Shown here in pieces: positions 4,875-5,502 of a stretch of DNA of 5,502 bases (the stretch's first letter is position 1; every line of letters begins with the position of its first letter). Position numbers and translations under genes: made by a program. This stretch comes from Pseudomonadota bacterium (GTDB taxonomy: Bacteria; Pseudomonadota; Gammaproteobacteria; Steroidobacterales; Steroidobacteraceae), in contig JAJXYU010000118.1 of assembly GCA_021780395.1 (NCBI GenBank), positions 1 to 5,502 on the forward strand, read 5' to 3'. The notes under the pieces are model-generated. The model did not search any database and was not told where the DNA came from. It was given only the letters and a program-made list of their open reading frames with translations.

Positions 4875-5502
4875 TCAGTCGTTCGCGAGCACCGCGTGTT
4901 CCGGCGCGGCGGTCGACGCGCTCCCGCCGGTCGCGAGCATGATGCACAGGATCGCGAACCACTGCGCGGGCCGCAGCCGTTCGCCGAGGAACTGCAGGCC
5001 GATCAGCGCGGCGACGACCGGTTCGCCGCTCATCAAGACGCCGAACGTGCGCGCCGGCAGCCGCGTCAGCGCGACCATCTCGAGCGAATACGGCAGCGCA
5101 CTCGAGAGCAGCGCGACCGCCGCCGCGATCGGCCAGAGCGCGGGTTCGATCAGGCGCGGGCCCGCGGTGACCGCGCCGATCGGCACGATCAGCACGGCCG
5201 CGGCCGTGACGCCGAGCGCCGCGGTACCCTGCGGATGCAGTTCGCCGGCGCGGCGCCCGAACACGATGTACGCCGCCCAGCACGCCCCCGCCCCGAGCGC
5301 GAACGCGACGCCCGCGGGATCCAACGCGTGCGCGCCGGCGCGCAGCGCCAGCAGCAGCAGCAGACCGGCCGCGGCGAGCCCCGCCCAGACGAGGTCGAGC
5401 CCCCGGCGCGATCCCGCCAGCGCGACCGCGAGCGGCCCGGTGAACTCGAGCGCGACGGTGATCCCGAGCGGGATCCGGTTCAGCGCCGCGTAGAACAGCA
5501 GG
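4875..5502 (-). CDS. rhtA: RhtA-like threonine/homoserine exporter, EamA/DMT superfamily (5' end outside window)
   Basis: Inner-membrane drug/metabolite transporter-type exporter; Escherichia coli RhtA exports threonine, homoserine and some other amino acids using the proton gradient. The visible 208 residues run from a helix beginning LLFYAALNRIPLGI to the stop at 4877-4875; about 90 N-terminal residues are missing, judged from the roughly 295-residue length of E. coli RhtA. Conserved segments match that protein closely as I recall it: PLGITVALEFTGPLAVAL (11-28), SRR then DLVW (31-39), ALGAGACWAAYI (68-79), GRRAGELHP, VPIGAV (106-111), LPYSLEMVALTRLPARTFG (136-154), and GEPVVAALIG followed by FLGE (171-174), the typical EamA end. 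The frame continues past the TTG at 5324, so that codon is internal. Five CTG codons in a row encode L47-L51 of a membrane helix. It converges with the chalcone isomerase-like gene across 66 bases. The exact substrate is inferred. Confidence 0.87.
   Translation of the reverse strand, partial: LLFYAALNRIPLGITVALEFTGPLAVALAGSRRGLDLVWAGLAAAGLLLLLALRAGAHALDPAGVAFALGAGACWAAYIVFGRRAGELHPQGTAALGVTAAAVLIVPIGAVTAGPRLIEPALWPIAAAVALLSSALPYSLEMVALTRLPARTFGVLMSGEPVVAALIGLQFLGERLRPAQWFAILCIMLATGGSASTAAPEHAVLAND
5349..5363. repeat. (CAG)5 trinucleotide run inside rhtA
   Basis: Five consecutive CAG triplets on the + strand read as five CTG leucine codons on the coding strand, in a hydrophobic helix. A sixth CAG at 5343-5345 is separated by CGC. 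The run is in frame, so gain or loss of units would change the length of the helix without shifting the frame. Confidence 0.75.

Overview
This is a GC-rich window that looks like an ordinary stretch of a proteobacterial chromosome. The closest fit is a high-GC gammaproteobacterium, or less likely a betaproteobacterium. That placement is inferred from gene content: a type IV pilus minor-pilin cluster ending pilY1-pilE, a secreted protein resembling the DUF6515 group, and an RhtA-type exporter. No RNA gene, CRISPR array, insertion sequence, phage gene or attachment site is visible.

Layout from left to right. Positions 2-328 hold the C-terminal end of the pilus tip protein PilY1, followed directly by a PilE-type minor pilin (363-866). 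Both are on the + strand, as in the classical fimT/pilV/pilW/pilX/pilY1/pilE operon. A strong GC-rich hairpin starts at the last base of the pilE stop codon. A convergent gene (952-1818, - strand) encodes a secreted Gly/Tyr/Trp-rich protein of unknown function with an internal 18-bp tandem repeat. A 244-bp gap then carries a possible promoter for that gene. Next comes a complete PLP-dependent enzyme of the cystathionine gamma-synthase / methionine gamma-lyase family (2063-3364, - strand, GTG start).

A divergent intergenic region of about 98 bp, with a compact AT-rich core, separates this enzyme from a ZIP-family metal transporter (3463-4179, + strand, TTG start). A periplasmic chalcone isomerase-like protein (4236-4808, + strand) follows the transporter and is probably co-transcribed with it. 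The window ends in the C-terminal two thirds of a convergent RhtA-like amino-acid exporter (- strand, 5' end beyond the window).

The genes do not form one obvious pathway. The sulfur amino-acid enzyme, the metal transporter and the threonine/homoserine-type exporter have loosely related metabolic themes, but nothing in the sequence ties them together. I found no convincing undescribed system. The observations most worth a second look are the bulged hairpin at the end of the pilus operon, the residue pattern of the PLP enzyme, the Asp-for-Glu changes in the ZIP metal-site motifs, and the apparent two-way promoter core.
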